In this document: positions 9,305-20,700 of the stretch, piece by piece | How the letters are laid out: every line of letters starts with the position of its first letter | Position numbering within the stretch: position 1 is the first letter of the stretch | DNA from: Candidatus Protochlamydia phocaeensis | Lineage (GTDB): Bacteria > Chlamydiota > Chlamydiia > Chlamydiales > Parachlamydiaceae | Assembly: GCF_001545115.1 (NCBI RefSeq) | Contig: NZ_FCNU01000028.1 | Location: 248,001-312,000, forward strand | Direction: 5' to 3' | DNA: 64,000 nt | Translations under genes and position numbers: made by a program | The notes under the pieces: generated by a model | Seen by the model: only the letters and a program-made list of their open reading frames with translations | Databases searched by the model: none | What the model was told of the DNA's origin: nothing

Positions 9305-10270
9305 TTAATGCACTTTCAAAACGATTTTGCCTTGAACATGGCCTTCCTCGCTTTTGGCTTGCGCGTCCCCTGCTTTTTCTAATGGCATTTCTTGAATATG
9401 GATGGGGTGAATTTTTCCGGCTTCAATGAGATGGGCTATGTGTTGCAATTCCTTGCCATTGGGAGAGACAAAGACATATAAAGCTTTGATTTTTAATTGT
9501 TCGGCTATCGCTTGATTAGGAGGTTCGACAATAGAGACGATGCGTCCGCCTGGTTTGAGAAGCTGATAGCTATCTTTTAAGGTTTGTCCGCCGACTGTAT
9601 CGAAAACGACATCGAGCCCCTGCGGGTAAAGCCGTTTGATTTCCTCAACCATAGAATGCGCTTTATAGTCGATCGCTGCGCTTGCTCCAAGTTTTTTCAC
9701 GTACGCATGATTGGATTGGCTGGCAGTCGTTAGAACGTGAGCTCCTGCATAGTTGGCAAATTGAATGGCCAGGCTTCCTACTCCTCCCGCGCCTGCGTGA
9801 ATAAGGACCGTTTCATTCTTTTTTAATTGAGCGGAATCAAAGAGTGCTTGCCAGGCTGTCAATCCGGATAAAGGAAAAGCAGCCGCTTGAGCAAAGGACA
9901 GGTTATGAGGCTTGAGGGCAACATCTTCGGCTGGATAACAGATATATTCGGCATACGTTCCCCATTTGATAACAGGCTTGCGGCAATAGCAAAAGACAGG
10001 GTCTCCGATTTTGAACTTTTTGACATCTTTACCTAAAGCAGAGACGATTCCTGCCGCATCCCATCCTAGAATAAGCGGAAAATCATGAGGCAAGCGTCCT
10101 TGAAGCATTCCTCTTCGAATCTTCCAATCAACGGGATTGACGGCAGTATAAGCAATCTGGATTTGCACTTCATCGGGGCCGGGAAGCGGTTTATCGACTT
10201 GTCCGACTTTTAAACGGTCTATTTCCCCAAAATTTTCTAAAATAATGGCTTTCATGGTGTTTGCAGGCAT
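9305..10270 (-). CDS. NAD(P)-dependent quinone oxidoreductase / MDR-family dehydrogenase
   Basis: A 321-residue medium-chain dehydrogenase/reductase. It has the N-terminal GroES-like fold (VNPVDWKIRRG), a nucleotide-binding turn HAGAGGVGSLAIQFA, and then IDYKAHSM and DVVFDTVGGQTL, as in zinc-independent quinone oxidoreductases. No zinc-ligand cysteine cluster is seen. The reaction is probably NADPH-dependent reduction of a quinone or enal. GGAAG lies 5 bases before the ATG at 10270 and supports this start, although a second Met occurs five codons later. It is the last gene of a tight leftward run with dps (9-base gap) and the AhpD-like gene. Confidence 0.85.
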   Translation of the reverse strand: MPANTMKAIILENFGEIDRLKVGQVDKPLPGPDEVQIQIAYTAVNPVDWKIRRGMLQGRLPHDFPLILGWDAAGIVSALGKDVKKFKIGDPVFCYCRKPVIKWGTYAEYICYPAEDVALKPHNLSFAQAAAFPLSGLTAWQALFDSAQLKKNETVLIHAGAGGVGSLAIQFANYAGAHVLTTASQSNHAYVKKLGASAAIDYKAHSMVEEIKRLYPQGLDVVFDTVGGQTLKDSYQLLKPGGRIVSIVEPPNQAIAEQLKIKALYVFVSPNGKELQHIAHLIEAGKIHPIHIQEMPLEKAGDAQAKSEEGHVQGKIVLKVH

Positions 10271-10279
10271 AGCGGCTTC

Positions 10280-10759
10280 CTAAGTGTATACATGGTTAAT
10301 GTGGCTGCGTAACAGCCATGCTGTTTTTTCATGTGCACGCAAACGCTGAATTAGCAAATCAGCAGTGCCGGCATCTCCTAAACTAGAGGATAGCTCAATT
10401 CTTTCTCGCAAATGGCGGCATAAAGCTTCATGGTCTTGCAAGAGATGGAGAATCATGTCGTCTCCGCTTAAATCCCCATCCGATTCTTTTAGAGATGACA
10501 TTTCCAGAAATTGCTTAAGGCTTCCTGGCGCGTGCTGCCCCAATATGCGTATGCGCTCAGCTATTTCATCTATGGCCTTAGCTAGCTCTTTATTTTGTTC
10601 TTCAAAAAACTTATGCAAAGCAAAAAAACGTGCATCCACAATATTCCAATGAAAGTTTTGAGTTTTTACGTAAAGGACGTAGGTATCCGCTAGAATTAAA
10701 CTTAGAAAATGGGCAACTTGCTGACGAATGCTTTGTTCCAGATTAAGGTTGATCATCAT
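10280..10759 (-). CDS. dps: Dps/ferritin-like DNA-protection protein
   Basis: A 159-residue protein of normal Dps length. The N-terminal helix carries TQNFHWNIVDARFFALHKFFEEQ and DEIAERIRILG, which hold the His, Asp and Glu ligands of the inter-subunit ferroxidase site. Dps dodecamers oxidise and store iron using hydrogen peroxide, and some bind DNA; no basic N-terminal tail is visible, so DNA binding is uncertain. Two in-frame Met codons start the protein, with GGGAG upstream. It lies 16 bases after the AhpD-like gene and 9 bases before the oxidoreductase gene, which fits an oxidative-stress operon. Confidence 0.9.
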   Translation of the reverse strand: MMINLNLEQSIRQQVAHFLSLILADTYVLYVKTQNFHWNIVDARFFALHKFFEEQNKELAKAIDEIAERIRILGQHAPGSLKQFLEMSSLKESDGDLSGDDMILHLLQDHEALCRHLRERIELSSSLGDAGTADLLIQRLRAHEKTAWLLRSHINHVYT

Positions 10760-10775
10760 CCTTTTCTCCCTTTAC

Positions 10776-11315
10776 TTAAGTCAACTCAGGAGCTAAAGGA
10801 AAATCGATTTTCGGGTCTGCAATATGGTTGAAATAGTTTGTAAAAGTATTGAGGGTAATTAGCAAAATGATATCAACAATTTCTGGATCGTTAACGCCAG
10901 CCGCTTTTAAACCGGCTATATCTTGATTGGAGATTTGCGCGCGGTTTTCCACTACGGTTTTAGCAAACTTTAAGATCGCCTGCGTTTTCGGGTCTTGCGA
11001 TTCACCATGCCGGGCTTGAATAATATCCGGATCTTTTAATCCTTGCCCCTTTGCCAACATAGTATGGGCTGAAAGGCAATATTGGCAGTTATTGGTTTGG
11101 GAAATGGTTAAGGCTAATTGCTCTCGCACTTTTGGCTCTAAGCTCGTATGACTGGCTGCTTCGCTTAAACTTAAATAGGCTTTCAAAGCAGTGGCAGAAT
11201 TGCCCATACTTAAAAATATATTGGGAATCCTGCCCATCTTTTTTTCAATTTGTTTATAAATGTCTTTTACCTCATTCTTTGCTTCTTCAGGCTGGACTGG
11301 TTTGATTCGCGCCAT
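10776..11315 (-). CDS. Carboxymuconolactone decarboxylase / AhpD-like peroxidase-family protein
   Basis: A 179-residue all-helical protein. The signature is NNCQYCLSAHTM: a CxxC pair followed by a His, as in AhpD and related alkylhydroperoxidases that use the two cysteines as a redox pair. The N-terminal PVQPEEAKNEVKDIYKQIEKKMGRIPNIFL matches the family's entry segment. It probably reduces peroxides or passes electrons to a peroxidase partner. It heads the closely spaced trio with dps and the oxidoreductase gene. Confidence 0.85.
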   Translation of the reverse strand: MARIKPVQPEEAKNEVKDIYKQIEKKMGRIPNIFLSMGNSATALKAYLSLSEAASHTSLEPKVREQLALTISQTNNCQYCLSAHTMLAKGQGLKDPDIIQARHGESQDPKTQAILKFAKTVVENRAQISNQDIAGLKAAGVNDPEIVDIILLITLNTFTNYFNHIADPKIDFPLAPELT

Positions 11316-11528
11316 TTTCTATCTCCTGTTAATTCATGTATGGCTCTATCTTGTATGGGTACTCCCTATCTCTATCGGTTAATAATCTGCGTGAAGAACG
11401 CAGGAGGTAGAGAACATTTTCCATGTTTGTAAATCAATCTTTTTTGGCAGATGACCTTAGAGACCGTTTTTTAAATTTATAATATTTTTAAACATTCAAC
11501 CTTCGTGAATTATTTATGAAGAGAGCGA

Positions 11529-12383
11529 TTAGCTGTTTACAATGTCTCCTCCATTAGGATGTAAAATCTGGCCTGTCATGTAAGAGGAATCTTTTGAAGC
11601 TAAAAAGACATAGGAAGGAGCGACTTCGAAGGGTTGGCCGGCACGTCCCATAGGGGTTTCTGAGCCAAATTCCTCTACTTTTTTTTCATTAAAAGTTGAC
11701 GGGATCAGGGGAGTCCAAATAGGCCCCGGAGCAACGGCATTAACGCGAATACCCTTGTCAGCTAGATTACGGGAAAGAGAACGGGTAAAGGCTACGATAG
11801 CTCCTTTAGTCGATGAATAATCGAGGAGCATGGGGTTGCCCCTATAAGCCGTTACCGAAGTGGTATTAATGATAGCGGACCCTTCTTTTAAATGCTTCAT
11901 GGCCGCTTTGACAAAATAGAAATTGGCAAAAATATTGGTCTTAAATGTTTTCTCTAACTGTTCTTTGCTAATATCATCAATTTTATCCTTAGGATGTTGT
12001 TCAGCAGCTCCATTGACTAAAATGTCCAGTTTGCCAAGAGTCTCAACCGTTTGCTGGACAGCCTTCTTGCAGAAGCTTTCTTCACCTACGTCACCGGCAA
12101 TTAAAAGGCAGCGTCTGCCGAGGCTTTCCACTCTTTCCTTTGTTTTTTGAGCATCGCCATGCTCATTCAAGTAGACAATGGCTATATCGGCGCCTTCTTT
12201 AGCAAAAGCGATTGCAACGGCCTTGCCAATTCCGCTGTCTCCTCCGGTAATAAGGGCAACCTTGTTCTTTAGCTTATCGCTTCCTTTATAAGCAGGATCT
12301 TCTGTTTGAGGCGCGGGATTCATATTCTCTTCTATTCCCGGTTGAGTGTCCTGCTTTTGAGGAGGAAATTGTTTCTTATTCAT
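11529..12383 (-). CDS. Short-chain dehydrogenase, general-stress (GSP39/YhdF) type
   Basis: A 284-residue short-chain dehydrogenase. The long polar N-terminal extension (PPQKQDTQPGIEENMNP...) before the Rossmann fold is typical of the general-stress protein 39 group. The nucleotide loop is TGGDSGIGKAVA, the catalytic Tyr and Lys lie in YSSTKGAIVAFTRSL, and NAVAPGPIWTPL is the usual substrate-loop motif. I chose the ATG at 12383 because AAGGAG lies 6 bases before it; a frame-compatible start 21 bases upstream has no such site. The substrate is unknown; relatives are induced by salt, heat or oxidative stress. It lies between the YciF-like and AhpD-like genes. Confidence 0.88.
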   Translation of the reverse strand: MNKKQFPPQKQDTQPGIEENMNPAPQTEDPAYKGSDKLKNKVALITGGDSGIGKAVAIAFAKEGADIAIVYLNEHGDAQKTKERVESLGRRCLLIAGDVGEESFCKKAVQQTVETLGKLDILVNGAAEQHPKDKIDDISKEQLEKTFKTNIFANFYFVKAAMKHLKEGSAIINTTSVTAYRGNPMLLDYSSTKGAIVAFTRSLSRNLADKGIRVNAVAPGPIWTPLIPSTFNEKKVEEFGSETPMGRAGQPFEVAPSYVFLASKDSSYMTGQILHPNGGDIVNS

Positions 12384-12454
12384 TTTTATCTCCTTAATTA
12401 CCAAGGCCTGTTGTGCCTAAATAAGACACAATCAGGCTGAATTGATGATCGATT

Positions 12455-13051
12455 TTATTGAGCCGGATTTCTTTTCTTTGTTGTCGTTTGCGTTTGCTCT
12501 TTTTCTGCTTCATCATTAATGCCTTGGCTGAAGAAGCCTCCTTCGGCTATATCAGTCAGCTTTTCATCCGCTGCACTTTCTTCATCCAACGTTTGCTGCA
12601 ATAAATCAGCGATCTCATCAAAGTCAACCCGATCGCTGACTTGGGCGTCGTGAAGATGACGGGCTAAGGTGCGGGCCGAGCCGTAGCTAGCAATTTCGTA
12701 ATGTTCGACTTGCTGGCAGCATATAATTAAATTCGCATCTTTGACATTTGGAGAGGTATTTTTACTAATCACTTCTTGCGCTTCCTGCATCATTCCCTGC
12801 ATAGCAGGACAGGGTTTGCCTGTAGGATTTTCATTTAACATTTTGAAGATTTTCTTTAGGCGCTGCACTTGATTCTTTGTTTCGTCTAAATGCTGGGAAA
12901 GCGCGTCCTTTAACTCGGGATTAGTCGCGGCTTTAATGACTTTTGGCAAACCGTCGACGATTTGATTTTCAAAATCAAATATTCCTTTTAAGAGAGTCAA
13001 AAAGACCTCAAAAAAGGATCCTTGGTTTAAATTCCCTTGATTCATAGCCAT
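12455..13051 (-). CDS. YciE/YciF-like ferritin-fold protein (DUF892)
   Basis: A 198-residue helical protein. It matches the DUF892 pattern: an opening segment FFEVFLTLLKGIFDFENQIVDGLPK, then HLDETKNQVQRLKKIF and a later EHYEIASYGSARTLAR, which carry the Glu and His residues that bind two metals in this ferritin-like family. The C-terminal tail is Gln/Thr/Lys-rich. I chose the ATG at 13051 because AAGGAGGTG precedes it by 4 bases; longer frames reaching 13117 lack such a site. It probably handles metal or oxidative stress. It is the first gene of the leftward stress cluster. Confidence 0.85.
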   Translation of the reverse strand: MAMNQGNLNQGSFFEVFLTLLKGIFDFENQIVDGLPKVIKAATNPELKDALSQHLDETKNQVQRLKKIFKMLNENPTGKPCPAMQGMMQEAQEVISKNTSPNVKDANLIICCQQVEHYEIASYGSARTLARHLHDAQVSDRVDFDEIADLLQQTLDEESAADEKLTDIAEGGFFSQGINDEAEKEQTQTTTKKRNPAQ

Positions 13052-13600
13052 AGCACACCTCCTTAAAAAAATGTTTACTACGTTTTGAATGTTAAACCAA
13101 CGATGGAATTGCAGCAACTTCTTTATAGAAGCTAAAAAAAGGCAATATTCAAATGAAAGATTTATTAGATTGCTTAAATTAAGCGAATTATGGAAAAAGC
13201 AAGGAGGCTACGGAATGGATTGAACTTCTTTAAAGTAAAAGACTCGGGTAGGACGGTTAAAGATAAGCCATCCTAATATAATGTATTGCCATTTAATGGA
13301 TTGCGAAAAAATGGAGTGCGTGGCCGCTTTAATTGAGAAATATGGGAGGCCATTTCTTCAATGGTTAATCCGGCTTTTAAATCAGCTTGGCTGGAAGAAG
13401 TCTCTTGATTGGATGCTTTTTCCCTCAGGGATCGAAGAGGGGTTTTTAATTGATGTGGCATAAAAGTTCCTGATTCTTAAATCTTAAAGCAAGAAAATGT
13501 AAAGTAAGTAGGAAAAATACTTATTCATTTACTTGAACATAAATAGACATTCAGAATACAGGGGTTGGAGAAAAATTAAAAGAAATATTAACGGGGTGGA
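13052..13600. other. Intergenic region before the transporter gene
   Basis: A 549-base region with the leftward stress-cluster promoter on its left and the rightward transporter promoter on its right. The only candidate gene is the 62-codon leftward frame annotated separately. The remainder is AT-rich, and I see no RNA gene or repeat in it. Confidence 0.5.
13273..13461 (-). CDS. Possible small hypothetical protein
   Basis: A 62-codon frame that opens with ATG, preceded by AGGAA at a 5-6 base spacing. The product is polar with a basic, Pro-containing C-terminal half (LKRPRTPFFRNPLNG). An overlapping 60-codon frame on the other strand (13281-13463) lacks a convincing ribosome site. I do not recognise it, and it may be chance. 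Confidence 0.3.
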   Translation of the reverse strand: MPHQLKTPLRSLREKASNQETSSSQADLKAGLTIEEMASHISQLKRPRTPFFRNPLNGNTLY

Positions 13601-14710
13601 ATGAATTCAAATTTGAAAATGAGAATGCAAGAAGGGGTTGGCCAGATAAATTTTAAGCTGGCGGTTAAAATGAGTCTGGCTGCTGTGATTAGTTTATATG
13701 TAGGCTTAGAATTTAATCATTTTGTGAAAAGGCCGGACCCTTTAATTAGCGGGCTATGGTGCGTAGTGGCCTCTATTATTGCCTCGTTGCCGACTTTAGG
13801 CGGAACGTATACCGCGATTTGGAATCGATTTTTAGGGGTCTTGATCGGTTCTTTAGTAGGAGGGGGATTCGCCTACTTTTTTGGAGCGGATTCGTTATTT
13901 TTTGCTTTGGCCATTTTCAGTACGGTGATTTTATGCAATCTGATAGGCTTGCAGGAAAGCTATCGCATCGCCTCTTTATCGGTCGCTGTCATTATGATTC
14001 CTTGGGGAATGAATCCTACCCTTAGTCCCTGGATATATGCCTCCTTTCGTTTTTTGGACACATGCATTGGCCTGTTTGTCGCTATGCTTGTTGCTCACAG
14101 TTTATGGCCCTCCCAATCAATCACAAAGATGCGCTTGAATATGGCGGACATTTTAAGCAGGATGCGGGAATTTTACGAACAGACTTTAATTCCGACTGAT
14201 AGCCTATCGAAAAGTGAAAAAGTGTTGCAAGGCCTTGCCTCTGATATCAATCAGGCTTTATTAAAAAATCAGTTGTTATTTGGAGAAGCTAAAATGGAGC
14301 TTCTGTTTTCTTCAACGTCAGGATGGGGACAGCTATCCAGCGGTTTAGAGCGTTTATGGGGCGCTTTGCAAGACTTGAAAAATGTTTTTAACACGAATGT
14401 GGAAGAAATTTTTGATGAAAGCTTAAAACAACGCATTCACTCTACCGGTGAAACTATAGATTTTGTATTTAAAGCCCTTGCCGATAAATTGCGTGCAGAA
14501 GAATCCGCCTTTAATTTTTCCATCATTTCTTCTGCTCAGGAAAGCTTGAATGAAGAATTATCGCGCTTTAGATTGACAAGGACGACTAAAAGATACAGCC
14601 TGGAAATAGTGGAGAACTATTTTGTCTTTTCTTATAGTTTGAGGATAATTTTACGAGAGCTTTCCGCCTTAAATACGCTGGTTGATCAGTTGGATTTGAA
14701 TTCGGAATAG
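13601..14710 (+). CDS. FUSC/aromatic acid exporter family inner-membrane protein
   Basis: A 369-residue protein. The N-terminal half has about six hydrophobic segments between residues 20 and 170, including VKMSLAAVISLYVGLEF, GLWCVVASIIASLPTLGGTY and RFLGVLIGSLVGGGFAYFFG. This is the pattern of FUSC/ArAE (YccS/AaeB-like) proteins. The C-terminal half is cytoplasmic and helical. Such proteins are linked to efflux of aromatic acids or other toxic compounds; the substrate here is unknown. It ends 4 bases from the convergent giant gene. Confidence 0.8.
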   Translation: MNSNLKMRMQEGVGQINFKLAVKMSLAAVISLYVGLEFNHFVKRPDPLISGLWCVVASIIASLPTLGGTYTAIWNRFLGVLIGSLVGGGFAYFFGADSLFFALAIFSTVILCNLIGLQESYRIASLSVAVIMIPWGMNPTLSPWIYASFRFLDTCIGLFVAMLVAHSLWPSQSITKMRLNMADILSRMREFYEQTLIPTDSLSKSEKVLQGLASDINQALLKNQLLFGEAKMELLFSSTSGWGQLSSGLERLWGALQDLKNVFNTNVEEIFDESLKQRIHSTGETIDFVFKALADKLRAEESAFNFSIISSAQESLNEELSRFRLTRTTKRYSLEIVENYFVFSYSLRIILRELSALNTLVDQLDLNSE

Positions 14711-14714
14711 CGGT

Positions 14715-17700
14715 TCAGACACTTTCCTTTGTGCTCTGTAAAATGCGATTGACCCATTTGACTTCTTTTATCGAACATCTCTTCCATTCGGGAGTTTTCT
14801 TAAACTGCTTCAGCAAGTCTTTCGCAATCTTCAAGGCAAAAGAATTGCCGCTCTTATAAAAATCCCGAGCGAGAGGAATGCAGGATGGGTTAGGCGTCTT
14901 GTCATAATGGTCGATAACCGATTTAACTACGCTCTCCAGCAGCTCCTTGCCTTTATTGGCTAAGGCCGGCATGGACTTGGGATGCTTGAAGAAAGCTGCT
15001 TCAATCTCGGCGATAAGGGAGACTGTATCTTTTTCATGTTTATTACCAAAATAGGTATCCGAAATTCGATCCCGGATGATTTGATATGTGGGATCTAAAG
15101 CATAAATTGCCATTTCCTCGATTCCACTTAAATTATGGGCCGTTGAGTGATTGAGCCATTCGATGACTAGATCGCAAATGAGAGGCTTTTCTTTATAGGT
15201 AAGAGCGTCTCTTAATTTTTGATTGATTTGCTTAATGCTATCCGTCTGCTCGAAATTTGTTGGCTCTATTTCTCCCAAAGCTTGCAGAATTTTCAAAGTA
15301 GACGTACGTATAGTCTTGATTTGTTGAAGGAATAGGGGATTCTTAAATAAATCCTCTCTTTGCTTAATCTCTTGGAAAGAGGGGATTTGAGAAAGGGCAA
15401 TTTGAGTTGCCGGGCCAATTTGGCCTTCTTTAATGAGAATTAAGCTAATTTCGCAGAGTAACTGATTGATGGTAGGATCGTTAATTCCCTCTAAAAGCGT
15501 TAAATTTTCCGTGCAAGAATAGATCTTTTCCGTTTGAATGAGCTGGATAATTTGTTTGAGTCCGGTAATAAGAAAATCCCTTGCCTGTCTTTTCTCGGAT
15601 AATTTAGATGAATGCTTAATAGCCTCGCAGGTTAGAGCGACAAGGGTATTAAGATGGACGGGATTATTGGCATCCATCTGCTTGCTTGCTTTGTTTAATA
15701 AATTCAAAGCAATCGTTATCCGTCGATTATTTGCGGCAAGCATGCCTAGTTCTAAATCCTCAGGTAGAGCAGAAGGGCTGTCCGCTTTAAAAGCTTCTTC
15801 AGGAGAAAATTCACTCAGGAGAATTTCCAAACGGCTATCTTGATAATACTGACGCTGTTCGCTTCCCTCATTGTCTAGAATGACAGCTTCTAAGAGATCT
15901 TTCTTAAGCTTTCTATCTTCCTGGGCCCATTCTTTAAAATGGTTAAACCAGCGATCGGCATTTAAACTCTTGGCATTTCCCATGAAGAATAAAACAGGAA
16001 TCAAGCGTTTATTTAGATTGTTTAAAGCGGTAGACGGAAAATCTTCTAAATGCGCCTGTCCGTTCTGGATGACGCCACCTTCTGGTTCAAGTAACCACAT
16101 GGGAAAATTTAATTTTTCCTTTTTAGCAAGCTGTTTTTTAAAGAAAGCGGCTTCTTCTAAAGTGACAAGGACGGTCTCCCAGTCATGGGTTTGAGGATTG
16201 AGAATGGCCAAGACATTATAAACAGGTTTTTGATGGAAGGTAAAGAGGCTGTCCGCATTTTCCACAGTCCGGAGAAAATTTTCAGACAGGCTTAGGCTTT
16301 TATCAAAGCAATGCGCGTATTTTTTTAAATGAGAGTGATGTTCTAATACATCTTTCAAAGGCCATATAGCAGGGTGGCTCGAATGTTGCAAAGGATAGGG
16401 GGGGAATACAGGCCCTCCGGCGGCAAGCGCTTGAAATTGGCCAGCTTGCCAAGCCCGTTCTTGCTGGGGTGTAAGGGTTACTTGTATTTGTTGAAAAGTA
16501 TCCAGTTCAACGTAATAATCCGTTTGCTGTTCTTGATGCTGCTGCGTCGAAGTCTCTTCCAGCTGTTCTACTGTCGTTTCGCGGCCCCATTCTAAATTGC
16601 CCAATTGCGGCATAGTGGGAGGGAGTTTGGTTAGAGCGTGCTGGATCGTTTGATTGATGCGTTGATAAGCTTTGATCAAATCTGGAGACAATTGATTAGA
16701 TTCTGGCAATAGTTCTCCATTTAATGAAATGACTCCTCTAAGCGGATAACCCGTCAGGGGAATTAAACATTCATCAGCTTTCCTCAATAAAAATTGTTCA
16801 GAGGAGATTTCTCCCCCATGAGGTTGAGCGAATTTTTCAAAAAGAGCCAAATCGTGTTTTCTGATCGCTAGATGCCTTGCCTTTTCAAAAAGGCGGTTTT
16901 CCTCTTCGTCGCTTTCTGCTTTATAAAGCTCGCGCAAAACAGCTTCCTTGATATGGTTGCTGATTTTTTGAAGGGTCGAGCGGGGATAATCCATTCGTTG
17001 CCTTTCCGCTTCATTGAATTCTGCGAAAGGAATCAAATCCGCTATAGAAAGTAGACTTGGATCAGGCGTTGTTTCTATTGCTTGTTGAGGAAGATGGGGC
17101 TTTCCAATCTCATCGCCTATCATAGGAAGAGTGGAACGGAGGAGCATTGTTTCAAGATGTTGATTTTTAAAAAGGCCTCTGGCTCTCATATCTCCTTGAA
17201 GAACGTCTCGCAAAGGCGTTGTATTGGAAAATGTTGGCAGAATGTAGGCATCTTTGGGCAAAACTAAATCAGCCCCTGTCAATTTGTGATGAGGATAAAA
17301 GGCAAAGAGTTGTTCTTGTTTTAAACCTGTGAAGGAAAAGATCGTATCGGGATCTGTAGCAGGAAGCGTGATAGGTTCAGCTTCTCCGGATTTAATGCAG
17401 CAGAGCATGTTGGAGACATCATCCCAGTATAAAACGCCTTGAACGGCATGCATCGCCTGATCCGGGTGGTTTCTCATAAAAGCTAAAATATCTGTTGCGA
17501 TTTGTTCGCTGCTACAGCCCTTGTAGATGGGACCCAAGTCAATTAGAGCGCGGAATTGAGCAGCATGCGGATTGGTAAGGTTAGGCCATCCAAGAACTTG
17601 TTTGAGATGATCTTGCACGTTGCCTTCTTCTACAACATGCACTGTTTTATTTGCTCTTAATAAGACTTCTAGGACTTTGCCGTTTGTTCCCTTATCGAGG

Positions 17701-20700
17701 TTAACTTGTACATCATCTGGAAAAGTGTCCGCACTTTCCATCGTTCCTGTATATCCTTGCTTGACTTTGGGCATTGAGGCGAGGTTTTGTGCATTATGAG
17801 TAATCTGTTCCGGATAAATTTTTATAGTGGGAAGCACGTGATCCACGACATAAGCGAGCATCAAGCTTAAACCGGTTTCCTCTCCTTTTAAAAGAGCCTG
17901 CTGCACCTGATGAATGCGGTCTGTTTGCCCTCGATTAATGGCGAGCAGCTCGAGTCCAGTCGCTTTGAAAAAGGCCTGGGCTGTCGGCATATCGGATGTT
18001 TGAGGAGGATAGCCGGCTTGGCTCCATTCAAACCTCACTTTTTTCTGCAGGTTTTCTATAAACTCAATCGTCTGTTCAAACTTGAGGCCGTTAGACAAAT
18101 AAAGCTGCAAGGTTCGATTGGCTGTTTCCCAGGGATCTGCAAACTCCGAATTTTCACTAGGTTTGTTATTGGCAGAATAAGGGATGGCGATCAATTTGGT
18201 AGATTGGATACGAGAGAATCCATAATGCTCTCCCGCGCTTTTTTTCCAGCTTTCCTGCAACCATTCATTCAATTCTTGACGCAAAAGCGTATAAAGATCT
18301 GCCGCCTGTTTCTTCATAGGCTGATTTGAATGGTATAGGGTATGAAGGTAAGCGGGGGCAGGCTTATCCAAATCCGTAATGAATGCGTGAAGTTCGGTAA
18401 TAAATTGCAAATTACCATATTCTCTTGCCAAACCGAGCCTCTTTTTTAATTGAGGGAGGGAAAAAGAGCGTCCGGAAAAGAATTTTTCTATGTCTTCTAA
18501 AGATGGATTGGGCCCAAACGCAGTGTAGATGGACAATAATTCATCGTCCTTTAGGACAGAAGCGGATTTTTTTATCATTTCGTTCAAACTATTTTCCAGC
18601 GGTCTTTCTTCCATGCGCAAGAGCTCTGATTGATATTTTTTCAGCACCTCTTGATCGAGAAAAAGGCGCTCGCACCATTTATCGGACGCAATGATCCGGG
18701 CTAGAAATTTTCTCGATAGAGTTTCCTTAATTTTTTCATATTGTACAGGCTGAAGCTCGGATTGTTTATTCTCTCTTAGGCGAAGGCCTGCTTGCAAGAT
18801 ATCCCGGTCCGTTGCAGCTAATAGGAAGAGATCGGCCAGTATTTCGTTAGCTTGTCTTGGAAGGGAGATAGAGTCGCCTATGGGAAAATTCAACTCTTTC
18901 CTGCAATTTAAAGTAAGGTCAACTTCGTCAAAGGTAAAGACTCCTCTTGCTTTAATTAATTTTAAGGTCTCTTTGAGAACTTTAAGGGGGCGGCTAATGG
19001 CTTGAATTTGTTGGTCAATGCGCTCAGCCTCTAGGTGGTTTTCAGCGCCCAATAATTCAGCCCGCGCTTGATAAAGCAAGCGTAGCTCTTCTCGTTTTCC
19101 CCAATATTCATTCTCCATCGCTTCAAGAGATTCTGGAGATAAAATGATCGAGCTCTTCTTTTCGATCGCTTGGACAAGCATTTGATAGCCGTTAGTCAAA
19201 TAGGCGATATTAAAATAGGCCGGATCTCTTTTATACATAAACGTTTCAGTCTTTTGTCCGAACAGTTTATCAGATCGTATTTTCATGTCCTGCGCATTTG
19301 TGTCATATAGCGAAGGGGGAGGAATCAGAATGGAAAGGTGATAGCCGTCCGCCTTTAATAAAGCCATAAGCGTTCCTAGGACCAATGTCTTTCCGCCTCC
19401 CATGATTTTTTGAGTGAAAAGATTGGGGAATTGAGAACGGACCTGGTCTAATGATTCGACTCCAAGCATTGTCTTAAGGTCATTAATTTGGTCGGGACGC
19501 ACCTGTTTATTCATAAGATAATGGAAAACGAGAAGGGGAGCGGAAGTCAAATACGCTTCATCGGCAGCATCCAGCTCCATCAGTTCGCCAAGCTCTTGCA
19601 TGGTTTCTTTAATGGCATCTGCATCGGTGTCGGATTCTATTTGCTGGATGATCTTATCTATTACAGTGATTTTATTTTTATTTTGCCTCAAGTCTAGCGA
19701 GTTCACAATAAAGGATCCGATCATATTATGCAGCTCTTCCACTTCAGTCTCGGATAGAGAAGGGTTAAGTTTTTGATAGCCCGCTTTGCTTTGTTGGGCA
19801 AAGGCAGCTAATAAATCCGGAAAAGAAACTGAGGCCTGTTTTCTGCCTATTTGTTTCAATTGATGAGACAGATATTGGGGAGGCTTTTCGTTGATAGCAG
19901 GAGCCTTATTTGCCAGTTTGATGAGGTTTTCAAATAAAAAGAGGGGAGCTGTTATCTCTTCTATTTCTTGCTTTTCCAATTCGGCTTTCCATCGTTTAAA
20001 GTCTATGGCCTGAGAAAAAACAAAGCTGGTAGCCTCATCGCTTTTTTTGCATCCCTCTTGATAATCTTCAAGCAGCTTCCTGTATCTTTCTTGTCCGTAG
20101 AAGGTTGTTGGTTCATATTTTGGAAAGGGTGCATGATCTTTGGGCGAGACAATTTTCTTATAAGAGGATTGTCCAATGGCCGCTTTTTCCCTTGCTATTT
20201 TGCGCAAATCCGGTGAAAAGGCAAGGGACAGCCTATCCTCTTCTATAGGAAAAGACGAGGGAGGAGAAGGAAGGTCAGGAATATAAGAGGTGGCAAGCTT
20301 TATCCTCCTTTCTGTTTCTACTAAGTAAGGATGATCTGAATTGAGAACATCCTTGCTCTGTAAGTAACGGTTAGCCAGCTTTTCCAAGTCTTGAAATGCG
20401 GTTTTCTCATCGCGGATCCTTCCTTCTTTCAATGCATCAAGGCATTTCATGATGCCCGAACTTAAGGGGTGCTGCAGGATAATGGCCTCAAGAAGAGCTC
20501 GGTATCCTTGGTTTTGTGGGTTAGGTTCATGGCGCATATCATATAAAAGATGAAGGAGAACTTTTTTTTGTTCCTCATTTCCTTTTGTAGCAATTAAATA
20601 AAAATTGAGAAAATGATCTAGGAAGCCCTTGCCAGGGCGAGTGCGAGGGAAAATTTCCAAGACAGCTTTCACGGCTTCGGTAGGTGTTTTGGCTATTTGA

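Noticed and set aside
17910-18329. A 139-codon rightward frame inside the giant gene
   Set aside because: It lies wholly opposite a continuous conserved coding frame and reads as non-protein-like sequence.
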